From DATLLN01 sp963809205 (GTDB taxonomy: Bacteria; Actinomycetota; Thermoleophilia; Gaiellales; JAICJC01): a stretch of DNA of 64,000 nucleotides. Position numbers and translations under genes: made by a program. Location: positions 124,001 through 188,000 of the forward strand of contig CAWEIS010000004.1 of NCBI GenBank assembly GCA_963809205.1, written 5' to 3'. This document shows positions 50,744 to 58,342 of the stretch, in pieces. Every line of letters starts with the position of its first letter. Position 1 is the first letter of the stretch. The notes beneath the pieces were generated by a model. The model was not told the origin of the DNA, did not search any database, and saw only the letters and a program-made list of their open reading frames with translations.

Positions 50744-52999
50744 TCAGCTCTTTGCCGGTAACAGCGTCTCCAGAAGCCGGCGCGCACCGGGCTTGGAGAG
50801 CGGCTCGTTGAGGTTCCCGCACTTGGGCGACTGGACGCACGACGGGCACCCCGACTCGCACGGACAGTCGCGGAGCAGCGCGGCCGTCCGGTCGACCCAT
50901 CCCTCGAACAGCTCGTACCCGCGGTGGGCGATGCCGGCGCCGCCCGGATGTCCGTCGTAGACGAAGATCGTCGGCGCGCCGGTCTGCGGGTGCAGGTCGG
51001 TGGACAGGCCGCCGATGTCGCCGCGGTCGGCGGTGGCCAGCAGAGGGAGCAGGCCGATCATGGCGTGCTCGGCCGCGTGCAGCGAGCCCAGCAGGTCGGC
51101 TCCGTGCGGCGGCTGGGCGGGGACATACCAGATCGCCTCAGTCTTGAATTGGCGCTCCGGCATGTCCAGGGCGATCATGTCGATCGGCTCGTGGTTACTC
51201 AAACGCTTACGCTGGTAACCAATGACCTGCTCGATCACCTCGATCGAGCCGAAGCTGACGCGGGTGCCGGCCAGCTCGCGATGCTCCAGCTCCTCCTCGA
51301 TGCTGGTCGCCGACAGCCGCCGGGTCTGGGTGTAGTAGTCGCCGTCGAACGGCGCCACCAGCGCGACGTGCGAGATCGTGTCCAGCGCCCGGACGACGTA
51401 CTGCTGTCCAAGGTGCAGGTAGATCGCGCCCTCGTGCACGGTCGAGTCCGCGCGTGCCTCGTCGACCAGACCGAGCAGCGTCCCCGTGCCGGCCTCGATC
51501 ACGGCGACGGCGTTCGGCGACGCCGAGCGCAGCGCGATACGCGCCGCGGGATGATCCGTGCCGCGGTAGACCAGGCCGGCAGGGCCGGCCGAAATGTCCG
51601 GCAGCGACCGTGCCAGCTCGAGGCCGGCGTCGCCGAAGTGGCGGGCGTCGGCCGGCGTCAGCGGCACCTCCGCGGCGGCGCACCGCAGGTGACCGGCGAG
51701 CACCGCCGGGTTCGCCGGATTCGAGACCGCGGCTTCGGCCGGCCGGTCGAGCAGCTCCTGCGGATGGCGCGTCAGGTACTGATCGAGCTGATCCTCGCCG
51801 GCGACCAGCAGCCCCAGCCCCGTGCCCCGGCGGCCCGCGCGGCCCCACTGCTGGCGCAGCGACGACATGGCGCCCGGGAAGCCCACGGAGATCGAGCAGT
51901 CGAGCATGCCGATGTCGATGCCGAGCTCGAGCGCGCTCGTGGCGACCACGCCGAGCAGGGTGCCGTCCGCCAGTCCGCGTTCGATCGTGCGACGTTGCTC
52001 GGGCGTGTAGCCGGCGCGGTAGGGGGCGACGCGGTCGCGGAGGTCGGGCGCGTTCAGGGTCAGCCCCTCGCGGGCGTACCGGTAGACCAGCTCGCAGCCC
52101 TTGCGTGAGCGGACGAAGACGATCGTCCGCTGACCGCGGGCGACCAGTCCGGCGAGCAGCGTCGCCGCTTCGCCCAGCGTGCTCGCCCGGATGCCGAACT
52201 CGGGATCGAGCAGAGGCGGGTTCCAGACCACGACCTCGCGCGCCGCGGCAGGCGCCCCGTCGTCCTCGATCACCGCGACCGGCCGCCCGGCCAGCGTCGA
52301 GCCGGCCTGGCCGGGGTTGGCGATCGTCGCCGACGCCAGGATGAACGCCGGCTGTGAACCGTAGTGCTCGCAGATCCGCCGCAGCCGGGCGAGCACGTTC
52401 GCGACGTGCGACCCGAACACGCCACGGTAAACGTGAGCCTCGTCGAGCACCACGTAGCGCAGGCGGTGCAGAGACTCGGCCCAGATGCCGTGCGCCGGCA
52501 GGATCCCGGTGTGCAGCATGTCCGGGTTGGTCAAGAGCAGGTTCGCCCAGCCCCGCACCTGGCGGCGCTCCGCCTGCGGCGTGTCGCCGTCGTAGATCGC
52601 CAGCCGCAGGTTGGGCGGGGAGAGCGCGGAGAGCGAACGCGCCTGATCCTGGGCGAGGGCCTTGGTCGGGTACAGGTACATGGCGCGGGTTCCGGCGTCC
52701 TGCGCGATCGCGTTCAGCACCGGCAGGTTGAACGCCAGCGACTTGCCGCTCGCGGTGCCCGTGACCACCATCGCGTCGCCCGCCCGCGCCGCCTCCGCCG
52801 TGTCTGCCTGGTGGGTGTACAGCCGCTCCACGCCGGCCGTCGCAAGCGAGGCGGCCAGGCGCGGATCGACCCAGCCCGGCATGTCGGCGAACCGCGCCGT
52901 CCGGCCGGGGACTGTGCGGCGGGCGACCACCTGCTCGCCGGCCGGCGGGGTGCCGAACGCGAGCACCTCGTCCCACGGGGCGGCCTCGCGGACGCTACT
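50744..52999 (-). CDS. Hrq1/YprA-type DEAD/H helicase with C-terminal zinc region
   Basis: A 751-residue superfamily 2 helicase. Motifs: Gln-Ala-Asp-Thr (Q), Thr-Gly-Thr-Ala-Ser-Gly-Lys-Ser (I), Leu-Asp-Glu-Ala-His-Val-Tyr (II), Ala-Ser-Ala-Thr-Ile (III), Leu-Gly-Ile-Asp-Ile-Gly (V) and Gln-Gln-Trp-Gly-Arg-Ala-Gly-Arg-Arg (VI). The C-terminal part is DUF1998/MZB-like, with Cys-Pro-Cys-Glu-Ser-Gly-Cys-Pro-Ser-Cys. These are 3'-5' DNA helicases, in Mycobacterium (SftH) and fungi (Hrq1) linked to DNA repair. GTG 52999 overlaps the pheA stop by 5 bp; the open frame further upstream is not needed. Confidence 0.92.
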   Translation of the reverse strand, partial: SSVREAAPWDEVLAFGTPPAGEQVVARRTVPGRTARFADMPGWVDPRLAASLATAGVERLYTHQADTAEAARAGDAMVVTGTASGKSLAFNLPVLNAIAQDAGTRAMYLYPTKALAQDQARSLSALSPPNLRLAIYDGDTPQAERRQVRGWANLLLTNPDMLHTGILPAHGIWAESLHRLRYVVLDEAHVYRGVFGSHVANVLARLRRICEHYGSQPAFILASATIANPGQAGSTLAGRPVAVIEDDGAPAAAREVVVWNPPLLDPEFGIRASTLGEAATLLAGLVARGQRTIVFVRSRKGCELVYRYAREGLTLNAPDLRDRVAPYRAGYTPEQRRTIERGLADGTLLGVVATSALELGIDIGMLDCSISVGFPGAMSSLRQQWGRAGRRGTGLGLLVAGEDQLDQYLTRHPQELLDRPAEAAVSNPANPAVLAGHLRCAAAEVPLTPADARHFGDAGLELARSLPDISAGPAGLVYRGTDHPAARIALRSASPNAVAVIEAGTGTLLGLVDEARADSTVHEGAIYLHLGQQYVVRALDTISHVALVAPFDGDYYTQTRRLSATSIEEELEHRELAGTRVSFGSIEVIEQVIGYQRKRLSNHEPIDMIALDMPERQFKTEAIWYVPAQPPHGADLLGSLHAAEHAMIGLLPLLATADRGDIGGLSTDLHPQTGAPTIFVYDGHPGGAGIAHRGYELFEGWVDRTAALLRDCPCESGCPSCVQSPKCGNLNEPLSKPGARRLLETLLPAKS

Positions 53000-53825
53000 C
53001 ACGCGGCGAGGCCGGGTAGCACCCGAGGTACGCAAGCTCGGCGGCCGCCTCGTGCATCTCCCGGAGCGCAGCGGACACCGGCCGGTCGAGTGGGTGCCCC
53101 TCGACGTCGGCGTAGAACTGGTAGTCCCAGGGCCGGCCCGGGATCGGACGGGACTGGAGCGACGTCATGTTCACCCCGTACCGGCGGAGCGGCTCGATCG
53201 CGTCGTGCAGCGCGCCCGGGTGGTGGTGGGTGACGAACCTGATGGCCGTTCGCCAGTCACGGCCGTCTCGGTCGATGCGGGTGTGCGGCGCCACCGTCAC
53301 GAACCGCGTGTAGTTCTGCGCGTGGTCGGAGACGTCGTTCAGCAGCACCGACAGCCCGTGCCGCTGGGCGACACCGCGCGACGAGATGGCGGCCTGTCGC
53401 GGGTCGTTCTGCTCGGCGACGCGGCGCGCGGCAGCGGCCGTGCTCGGGGCGACCTCGGGCAGCGTGTCGGGAAGTGAGGACAGGAACCGGCGGCACTGGG
53501 AGAGGGCCATCGGATGCGAATGGATGCGGGTCAGCGCGTCGATGTTGGTCTGCGGCAGGCCGACCAGGACGTGGGGGACGGGCAGCACGGCCTCGTCGAC
53601 GATTGCCAGCGGCGCGTGGGCCAGCGCGTCATAGGTCTCGGGTACCACGCCGGCAAGCGAGTTCTCGATCGGCAGCACGCCGTAGTCCGCCTCCCGCCGC
53701 GTCACCGCCCGCATGACGTCGGCGACGGAGTGGTAGGGGACGAGGGTCGCCGTCGGGTACAGCTTCGCCGCGGCCTCGGACGCGTACGCCCCCTCCTCTC
53801 CGAAATGTGCAACGGTCAGCGTCAT
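52995..53825 (-). CDS. pheA: Prephenate dehydratase
   Basis: A 276-residue monofunctional enzyme that converts prephenate to phenylpyruvate for phenylalanine synthesis. The catalytic domain has Gly-Glu-Glu-Gly-Ala-Tyr-Ala near residue 10, Leu-Pro-Ile-Glu-Asn-Ser-Leu-Ala-Gly-Val-Val near 65, His-Pro-Met-Ala-Leu-Ser-Gln-Cys and the Asn-Tyr-Thr-Arg-Phe motif. A C-terminal ACT domain (Pro-Gly-Ala-Leu-His and Leu-Gln-Ser-Arg-Pro-Ile) should bind Phe for feedback. No chorismate mutase part exists. ATG 53825 has GGAGG 4 nt upstream. A terminator and a Phe-rich leader ORF precede it. Confidence 0.95.
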   Translation of the reverse strand: MTLTVAHFGEEGAYASEAAAKLYPTATLVPYHSVADVMRAVTRREADYGVLPIENSLAGVVPETYDALAHAPLAIVDEAVLPVPHVLVGLPQTNIDALTRIHSHPMALSQCRRFLSSLPDTLPEVAPSTAAAARRVAEQNDPRQAAISSRGVAQRHGLSVLLNDVSDHAQNYTRFVTVAPHTRIDRDGRDWRTAIRFVTHHHPGALHDAIEPLRRYGVNMTSLQSRPIPGRPWDYQFYADVEGHPLDRPVSAALREMHEAAAELAYLGCYPASPRE

Positions 53826-53837
53826 GGTTCCTCCAAC

Positions 53838-53862
53838 AAAAAAGACCTCCGTCTCCGGAGGC
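53838..53862 (-). terminator. pheA attenuator (intrinsic terminator)
   Basis: On the minus strand CCTCCG and CGGAGG (plus positions 53861-53846) form a 6-bp stem with a 4-nt loop. T6 (53843-53838) follows two bases later. It lies 12 nt before the pheA start codon, so it can only work as a conditional terminator. An upstream CCGGTGG (53912-53906) can pair with the 5' arm as an antiterminator. Confidence 0.75.
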
Positions 53863-53895
53863 CTCTGATCTCGCGTCGTCTCGGCTCGCGCGCTG

Positions 53896-53952
53896 TCAGA
53901 TGCCCCCACCGGGGCGGGCAAACGCGAAGCCGAAGAAGCAGCGCAGGTACAT
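53896..53952 (-). CDS. pheL: Phe-rich leader peptide of pheA
   Basis: An 18-codon ORF reading MYLRCFFGFAFARPGGGI, with Phe at codons 6, 7, 9 and 11. It stops 34 bases before the attenuator stem and 70 bases before pheA. ATG 53952 lies 7 nt after TAGCAT, so it would be translated from a leaderless end; an in-frame ATG at 53961 overlaps that hexamer. Ribosome stalling at the Phe codons when Phe-tRNA is scarce would leave CCGGTGG free to form the antiterminator. A ribosome reaching the stop would cover it. This mechanism is inferred from sequence. Confidence 0.75.
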   Translation of the reverse strand: MYLRCFFGFAFARPGGGI

Positions 53953-53965
53953 TGCCGCCATGCTA
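53948..53965. promoter_or_regulatory. Interlocked divergent promoters of thiL and pheL-pheA
   Basis: Plus strand: TACATT (53948-53953) lies 6 nt before the thiL ATG at 53960. Minus strand: TAGCAT (53965-53960) lies 7 nt before the pheL ATG at 53952. Each -10 therefore contains or overlaps the other gene's start codon. Confidence 0.6.
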
Positions 53966-54784
53966 CCAGAGGACGATCAGGTCGAGCTCATCGCACAGGT
54001 GGCGGGCGCGGGACCGGGAGTCCTCGTCGGCATCGGCGATGACGCCGCGGTGCTCGCCGGCGGGGTGCTGGTCTCGTCCGACATGCTGGTCGACGGCGTC
54101 CACTTCGACCGGTCGCGGCTGTCCCCCCGGCAGATCGGGCACCGCGCGGCCGGCGCCAACCTGTCCGACCTGGCCGCGATGGGTGGCGCGCCGACCTGCC
54201 TGATCGCGTCTTTCGGCATCCCGGTTGGCTTCCACGACGTGCAGGAGCTGGCCGCGGGGCTGGCCGACCATGGCGTGCCCCTGGCGGGCGGCGATCTCGT
54301 CCGGTCGCCCGTGCTGGTCGTGTCGGTGACGGTCGTCGGTCACGCCGACACCCCGGTGCGGCGCGACGGTGGCATACCCGGCGACGTCCTGATCGTGAGC
54401 GGCCCGCTCGGCGGACAGGCGGCCTCCGGCTACACGCTGCCGGTCACGCCTCGGCTGGCGGAGGGCGCACTGCTGGCGAAGACGGCGCGCGCCATGATCG
54501 ACATCTCCGACGGCATCGCCACCGATGTGCGGCGGCTGGCCCGCGCGTGCGGGACCGGCGCGCTGATCGAACTCGAGCGGCTGCCGCTCGGGCCCGGGGC
54601 GAGCGTGGAGCAGGCGGCCGCCGGCGGCGAGGACTACGAGCTGCTGGCCGCCGTGCCGCCGCACGCGCCGCTGCCCGGATGGGCAACGGTTGTGGGCAGG
54701 CTGACGGCCGACCCGCAGGTCGTCCTGATCGATGCGGACGGCCGCGACCGGGACGACCTCCAGGGTCACGACCACTTCCGGTGA
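53960..54784 (+). CDS. thiL: Thiamine-monophosphate kinase
   Basis: A 274-residue kinase of the PurM/AIRS fold that phosphorylates thiamine monophosphate to thiamine diphosphate. It shows Gly-Ile-Gly-Asp-Asp-Ala-Ala-Val-Leu near residue 24, Asp-Met-Leu-Val-Asp-Gly-Val-His-Phe, Asn-Leu-Ser-Asp-Leu-Ala-Ala-Met-Gly-Gly, Gly-Gly-Asp-Leu-Val and Ile-Asp-Ile-Ser-Asp-Gly-Ile-Ala. The frame is open upstream; ATG 53960 is fixed by TACATT 6 nt before it and by family length. It overlaps the next gene as GTGA. Confidence 0.94.
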   Translation: MLPEDDQVELIAQVAGAGPGVLVGIGDDAAVLAGGVLVSSDMLVDGVHFDRSRLSPRQIGHRAAGANLSDLAAMGGAPTCLIASFGIPVGFHDVQELAAGLADHGVPLAGGDLVRSPVLVVSVTVVGHADTPVRRDGGIPGDVLIVSGPLGGQAASGYTLPVTPRLAEGALLAKTARAMIDISDGIATDVRRLARACGTGALIELERLPLGPGASVEQAAAGGEDYELLAAVPPHAPLPGWATVVGRLTADPQVVLIDADGRDRDDLQGHDHFR

Positions 54785-55620
54785 TCGCCGTCCTCGGCGG
54801 CCTGGCGGCCGCGTTCCTGTGGGGCACGTCGACGGTCGTCGCGTCCCGCTCGACCCGGATGCTCGGATCGCAGCAGGCGCTCGCCTACGTGATGCTGATC
54901 GGCCTTGTCGCGACCGGCATCGCCGCCGTCGCGCTCGAGGGACTGCCGCCGTCCACCGGCACAGGCTGGGCCTGGGCGATCACCGCCGGGGCGGCGTCGG
55001 CGCTCGGCCTTTCGTCGATGTACCGGGCGCTGCGGATCGGCAAGGTCGGGGTGGTGGCGCCGATCGCCTCGACCGAGGGTGCGTTCGCCGCCATGCTCTC
55101 GGTCGCGGTGCTGGACGAGTCGCTGACCGTGCAGATCACGATCGCGCTGGCGGTGGTGGTCGCGGGCGTCCTGCTGGTCACCTTCCACGCCAGCATGGCG
55201 GACATCCACCTCCGGCCGTCGCTGTTCGCGATCGCCGCGGCGGTGCTCTTCGGCATCGGCCTGGTCGCCAGCTCGCAGGCGGGCGACCAGCTGGGTGCGT
55301 TCTGGACGATTCTGGTCGCCCGCATCCTCGGCATCGTGCTGATTGCGCTGCCGCTGCTCGCCCGGCGTGGCCTCGGGCCGCCGGGCGACGCGCTGCCGCT
55401 GGTCACCTACTCGGCGCTGGCCGAGTCAGGCGGGTTCGCGGCCTTCATCGCCGGCGCGCAGCACGGCGTCGCCGTGACGGCGGTGCTGGCGTCCCAGTTC
55501 GCCGCGGTCGCGGTGTTCGGGTCGTATGTTGCGTTCGGCGAGCGCCTGGGCAGGCAACAGCTTGCCGGCGCGGTGGTGATCGCGACGGGCGTCGCGGCGG
55601 TCGCCGCGCTGCGGGCTTAG
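54781..55620 (+). CDS. EamA/DMT family transporter
   Basis: A 279-residue permease with ten hydrophobic helices in two EamA repeats. The first starts Leu-Ala-Ala-Ala-Phe-Leu-Trp-Gly-Thr-Ser-Thr-Val. The second begins near residue 140 after Leu-Arg-Pro-Ser-Leu-Phe-Ala-Ile-Ala-Ala-Ala. Glu in Ser-Thr-Glu-Gly-Ala-Phe-Ala-Ala and in Ala-Phe-Gly-Glu-Arg are typical. The substrate is unknown; a link to thiamine is suggested only by its overlap with thiL. GTG 54781. Confidence 0.88.
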   Translation: MIAVLGGLAAAFLWGTSTVVASRSTRMLGSQQALAYVMLIGLVATGIAAVALEGLPPSTGTGWAWAITAGAASALGLSSMYRALRIGKVGVVAPIASTEGAFAAMLSVAVLDESLTVQITIALAVVVAGVLLVTFHASMADIHLRPSLFAIAAAVLFGIGLVASSQAGDQLGAFWTILVARILGIVLIALPLLARRGLGPPGDALPLVTYSALAESGGFAAFIAGAQHGVAVTAVLASQFAAVAVFGSYVAFGERLGRQQLAGAVVIATGVAAVAALRA

Positions 55621-55622
55621 AC

Positions 55623-55976
55623 CTAGGCCGGCGCGGAGGCGCCGTTGCCGTTCAGCCAGGGGGAGAGCTCCTCCTCCAGGCGGCGGCGCTGCACGGCGCC
55701 GACCAGCTTCTTCTGCACCTCGCCGTGCGCGAACACGAGCAGCGTGGGGATGGAGAGGATGTCGTACTTGATCGCGGTCTCCTGGTTGTCGTCCACGTTC
55801 ATCTTCGTGAACTTCAGGTGGCCGCCGTGCTGGCCGGCGAGCTCGTCGAGGATCGGATCCATGACCCTGCACGGGCCGCACCACGGCGCCCAGAAGTCGA
55901 CGACGACGGGAGTGTCCGCGGACTCCACCTCGGACGAGAACGTGGTATCGGTGACCTCGATCATGGACGCTGCCAA
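55623..55976 (-). CDS. trxA: Thioredoxin
   Basis: A 117-residue thioredoxin with the active site Trp-Ala-Pro-Trp-Cys-Gly-Pro-Cys-Arg near residue 35, Lys-Met-Asn-Val-Asp-Asp-Asn, and the cis-Pro in Ser-Ile-Pro-Thr-Leu-Leu-Val-Phe. It reduces protein disulfides in the cytoplasm. The start is probably TTG 55976, with AGGAGG 5 nt upstream; the ATG at 55964 would be 17 nt from that site. TATACT at 56015-56010 is the likely -10. No SigR-type promoter is seen here. Confidence 0.94.
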   Translation of the reverse strand: MAASMIEVTDTTFSSEVESADTPVVVDFWAPWCGPCRVMDPILDELAGQHGGHLKFTKMNVDDNQETAIKYDILSIPTLLVFAHGEVQKKLVGAVQRRRLEEELSPWLNGNGASAPA

Positions 55977-56009
55977 CGCTTCCTCCTGGGGCTCGAGACG
56001 GTGGGAATC

Positions 56010-56015
56010 AGTATA
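56010..56015 (-). promoter_or_regulatory. -10 element of trxA
   Basis: On the minus strand TATACT precedes the ribosome site AGGAGG (55987-55982) and the TTG start, giving a short normal leader. No good -35 is visible. Confidence 0.45.
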
Positions 56016-56040
56016 GCCATGCGTCACACACGGGCTCGGT

Positions 56041-57531
56041 TCAGGCCTGGATGGTGACGCTGGTGCCGACGTAGACCATCGTGAACAGCCGCTCGACGTC
56101 GGGGATCTGCATGCGGATGCAGCCGTGCGAGACGCTGTAGCCGATCGACGACGGGTCGTTCGTGCCGTGGATGCCGACGCCGGCGACGCTGAGGCCCATC
56201 CAGCGGGTGCCCAGCGGATTGTCCGGTCCCGGCGGCACCGGCAGCTCGCCCTGCGCCCACGGCGAGTCCGGCGGCGTCCAGGTCGGGTCGACCACCTTGC
56301 TGATGATGTGGAAGCTCCCGGTCGGCGTCGGATATGCCGACTGGCCGACGGCGACGCCGAACACCGCCGGTGCCTGCCCCGGCCGGATCAGCGTCAGCGA
56401 GTGCGACGACTCGTCGATCACGATACGCGTGGTCAGTGCGCCGATCGTCGTCATGTCGGCCTGACCCGTGACCGGCAGCGCGCGCGACACCTGGAACGAC
56501 TTGACGGCGGCGATCGTGTGCCGGTCGAAGAAGCCGGTGACGCCGCTCTTCTTCAGCAGTTCGTCGGTGACCAGGGCATGCTGCAGCTGCTTGACGTCCT
56601 TGCCCACGGCGCCGGCGATCAGCGCGTTGGTGCCCAGCTTCTCACTGGTGTTGACCAGGATCCTGGCGTGCTTGACCGTGACGTTGCCGGCCGCGTCCGT
56701 CGCCTGCACCCGCAACACGTGCGCGCCCTGCGCCAGCGGCGCCGACGGCTTGGTGTCGAGCTTGAACGGCGCGCCGTCGAGCGTTGTCTTCGCAGTCACC
56801 GTTGAGGTGTCCGTCACCGAGCCGTGGATCATCGGCCGGGTGTGGTGCGGCTTGGGCGGCGCGCGCAGCGTCACCGCGGGCGGCGTGGCGTCGACCTTGA
56901 GCTCCCCATGGTGCACGCGGGTGTTGCCCGCCGGGTCGATCGCCATGATGCTCACGGGGTAGGAGCCGTCCGGGAGGTTGAGCGACGTGGTGAAGGAGCC
57001 GTCCGCGCTTGCCGTCGCGTCGACGGTGGTGCTGCCGGCCGCGATCTTCACCCTGGCGCCCGGATCGCTGGTGCCGGTGACCGAGAGGTTGTTGCTGTTG
57101 ACGTAGCCGTTCAGGCGCTGGCTGAGCGCCAGCTTCGGCGCCTGTGTGTCGACCGTGAAGGTGAACGTCCGCGCGATGTGGCCGCCGAACACGCCGCTCG
57201 CGTCGGCGGAGAGCGTGACGGTGTGTTGCCCATCGTCGAGCGGAACGCCGGCCACGGTCAGCTGGTCGCCCGACCGCTGCACCTGGTTGGTCACGTTCAC
57301 GCCGTCCAGGTCGACCGTGTAGCTCTCGAGGTTCGACGCGTTGTCAACGTGCATCGTGATCTGCGGCTGGCTCTGCCGGACCCAGCCGTTGTCGTTGGGC
57401 GTTGTCGCCCCGAGCCGCGGCGTGGAGGTGTAGTCGACGGCCAGCCAGGCGACGGCTCCGGCGACGACGGCCGTGCCGAGCAGCGCGGCTCCCACGGCGG
57501 CTTTCCTCCGCTTTCCGGCTGGACGCTCCAT
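56041..57531 (-). CDS. L,D-transpeptidase with Ig-like and peptidoglycan-binding domains
   Basis: A 496-residue membrane-anchored cell-wall enzyme. A single N-terminal transmembrane helix (residues 11-32) is followed by several Ig-like repeats (Asp-Gly-Gln-His-Thr-Val-Thr-Leu and similar). A peptidoglycan-binding-like helical domain contains Gly-Lys-Asp-Val-Lys-Gln-Leu-Gln. The C-terminal YkuD domain carries His-Gly-Thr-Asn-Asp-Pro and catalytic Ser-His-Gly-Cys-Ile-Arg-Met. It would form 3-3 peptide crosslinks or attach proteins. TACCCT lies 10 nt before ATG 57531. Confidence 0.92.
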   Translation of the reverse strand: MERPAGKRRKAAVGAALLGTAVVAGAVAWLAVDYTSTPRLGATTPNDNGWVRQSQPQITMHVDNASNLESYTVDLDGVNVTNQVQRSGDQLTVAGVPLDDGQHTVTLSADASGVFGGHIARTFTFTVDTQAPKLALSQRLNGYVNSNNLSVTGTSDPGARVKIAAGSTTVDATASADGSFTTSLNLPDGSYPVSIMAIDPAGNTRVHHGELKVDATPPAVTLRAPPKPHHTRPMIHGSVTDTSTVTAKTTLDGAPFKLDTKPSAPLAQGAHVLRVQATDAAGNVTVKHARILVNTSEKLGTNALIAGAVGKDVKQLQHALVTDELLKKSGVTGFFDRHTIAAVKSFQVSRALPVTGQADMTTIGALTTRIVIDESSHSLTLIRPGQAPAVFGVAVGQSAYPTPTGSFHIISKVVDPTWTPPDSPWAQGELPVPPGPDNPLGTRWMGLSVAGVGIHGTNDPSSIGYSVSHGCIRMQIPDVERLFTMVYVGTSVTIQA

Positions 57532-57539
57532 TCTGGTGG

Positions 57540-58316
57540 TTAGGGTACCAGCGGCGCCCGCGGAATCCTGCCTGGACGTTCACCGAGTTGCCCGCGCAGA
57601 GCCCGAAGCCGCAGCCACGGCACCTTCCACACGGCCTCGACGACGATGTCCCGGCTCATCTTCGAGCGGCCGAGGCTGCGGTCGGTGAAGACGATCGGCA
57701 CCTCGATCACGCGCGCGCCGATGCGCATCGCGCGGTAGGTCAGCTCGATCTGGAAGGCGTAGCCTCCGGCGTGAACATCCGACAGGTCGAGGCTCTCCAG
57801 CACCCAGCGGCGGAAGCACTTGAAGCCCCCGGTCAGGTCGTGCAGCCGGACGCCCAGCACCGTGCGGGCGTACAGGCAGCCGCCGCGCGAGATCGCCCGC
57901 CGCGACGCCGGCCAGCCCTCGACGCCGCCGCCGGCGACGTATCGCGAGCCGAGCACCAGGTCGGCGTGCCGGCTGGCGTCGAGCATCGCGGGCAGCGCAG
58001 CGGGCGGATGCGACAGGTCGCAGTCCATCTCCAGGATGTGCGAGTAGTCACGCTCCAGCGCCCAGCCGAACCCGGCGACGTACGCCCGGCCGAGGCCCTC
58101 CTTGCGGGGCCGGTGGAGCACGTGCATCCACGGCCGTCCGGCGGCCAGCTCGTCCGCCAGCTCGCCGGTGCCGTCCGGTGACGAGTCGTCGACCACCAGC
58201 ACGTCGCCGGCGAACGGCAGCGCAGGCAGCACCGCCTCGATCTGCTCCACCACGCGGGGCAGGTTGTCGCGCTCCTCGTAGGTCGGGAGCACGATCAGGA
58301 AGCGTTCCGCGTCCAC
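57540..58316 (-). CDS. Dolichol-phosphate-mannose-synthase-like glycosyltransferase (GT2)
   Basis: A 258-residue family 2 glycosyltransferase. It has Val-Leu-Pro-Thr-Tyr-Glu-Glu-Arg-Asp-Asn-Leu near residue 10, Val-Val-Asp-Asp-Ser-Ser-Pro-Asp-Gly-Thr, the metal-binding Met-Asp-Cys-Asp-Leu-Ser-His-Pro-Pro, Gly-Gly-Gly-Val-Glu-Gly-Trp and Leu-Thr-Gly-Gly-Phe-Lys-Cys-Phe. This matches polyprenol-monophosphomannose synthases (Ppm1/DPM1), which make the mannose donor for lipoglycans and glycoproteins. No transmembrane tail. GTG 58316 lies 9 nt after TAGGCT on the minus strand. Confidence 0.9.
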   Translation of the reverse strand: MDAERFLIVLPTYEERDNLPRVVEQIEAVLPALPFAGDVLVVDDSSPDGTGELADELAAGRPWMHVLHRPRKEGLGRAYVAGFGWALERDYSHILEMDCDLSHPPAALPAMLDASRHADLVLGSRYVAGGGVEGWPASRRAISRGGCLYARTVLGVRLHDLTGGFKCFRRWVLESLDLSDVHAGGYAFQIELTYRAMRIGARVIEVPIVFTDRSLGRSKMSRDIVVEAVWKVPWLRLRALRGQLGERPGRIPRAPLVP

Positions 58317-58325
58317 GGGTTCCCG

Positions 58326-58335
58326 AGCCTATCAT
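58326..58335. promoter_or_regulatory. Overlapping divergent -10 elements, GT2 and polX
   Basis: Minus strand TAGGCT (58331-58326) ends 9 nt before GTG 58316. Plus strand TATCAT (58330-58335) ends 7 nt before GTG 58343. The hexamers share the central TA, and the starts are 26 bp apart. Confidence 0.5.
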
Positions 58336-58342
58336 TGCCCCG

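Noticed and set aside
56003..56027. GGGAAT near trxA as a SigR promoter
   Set aside because: It is on the opposite strand from trxA and has no GTT at 18 bp.
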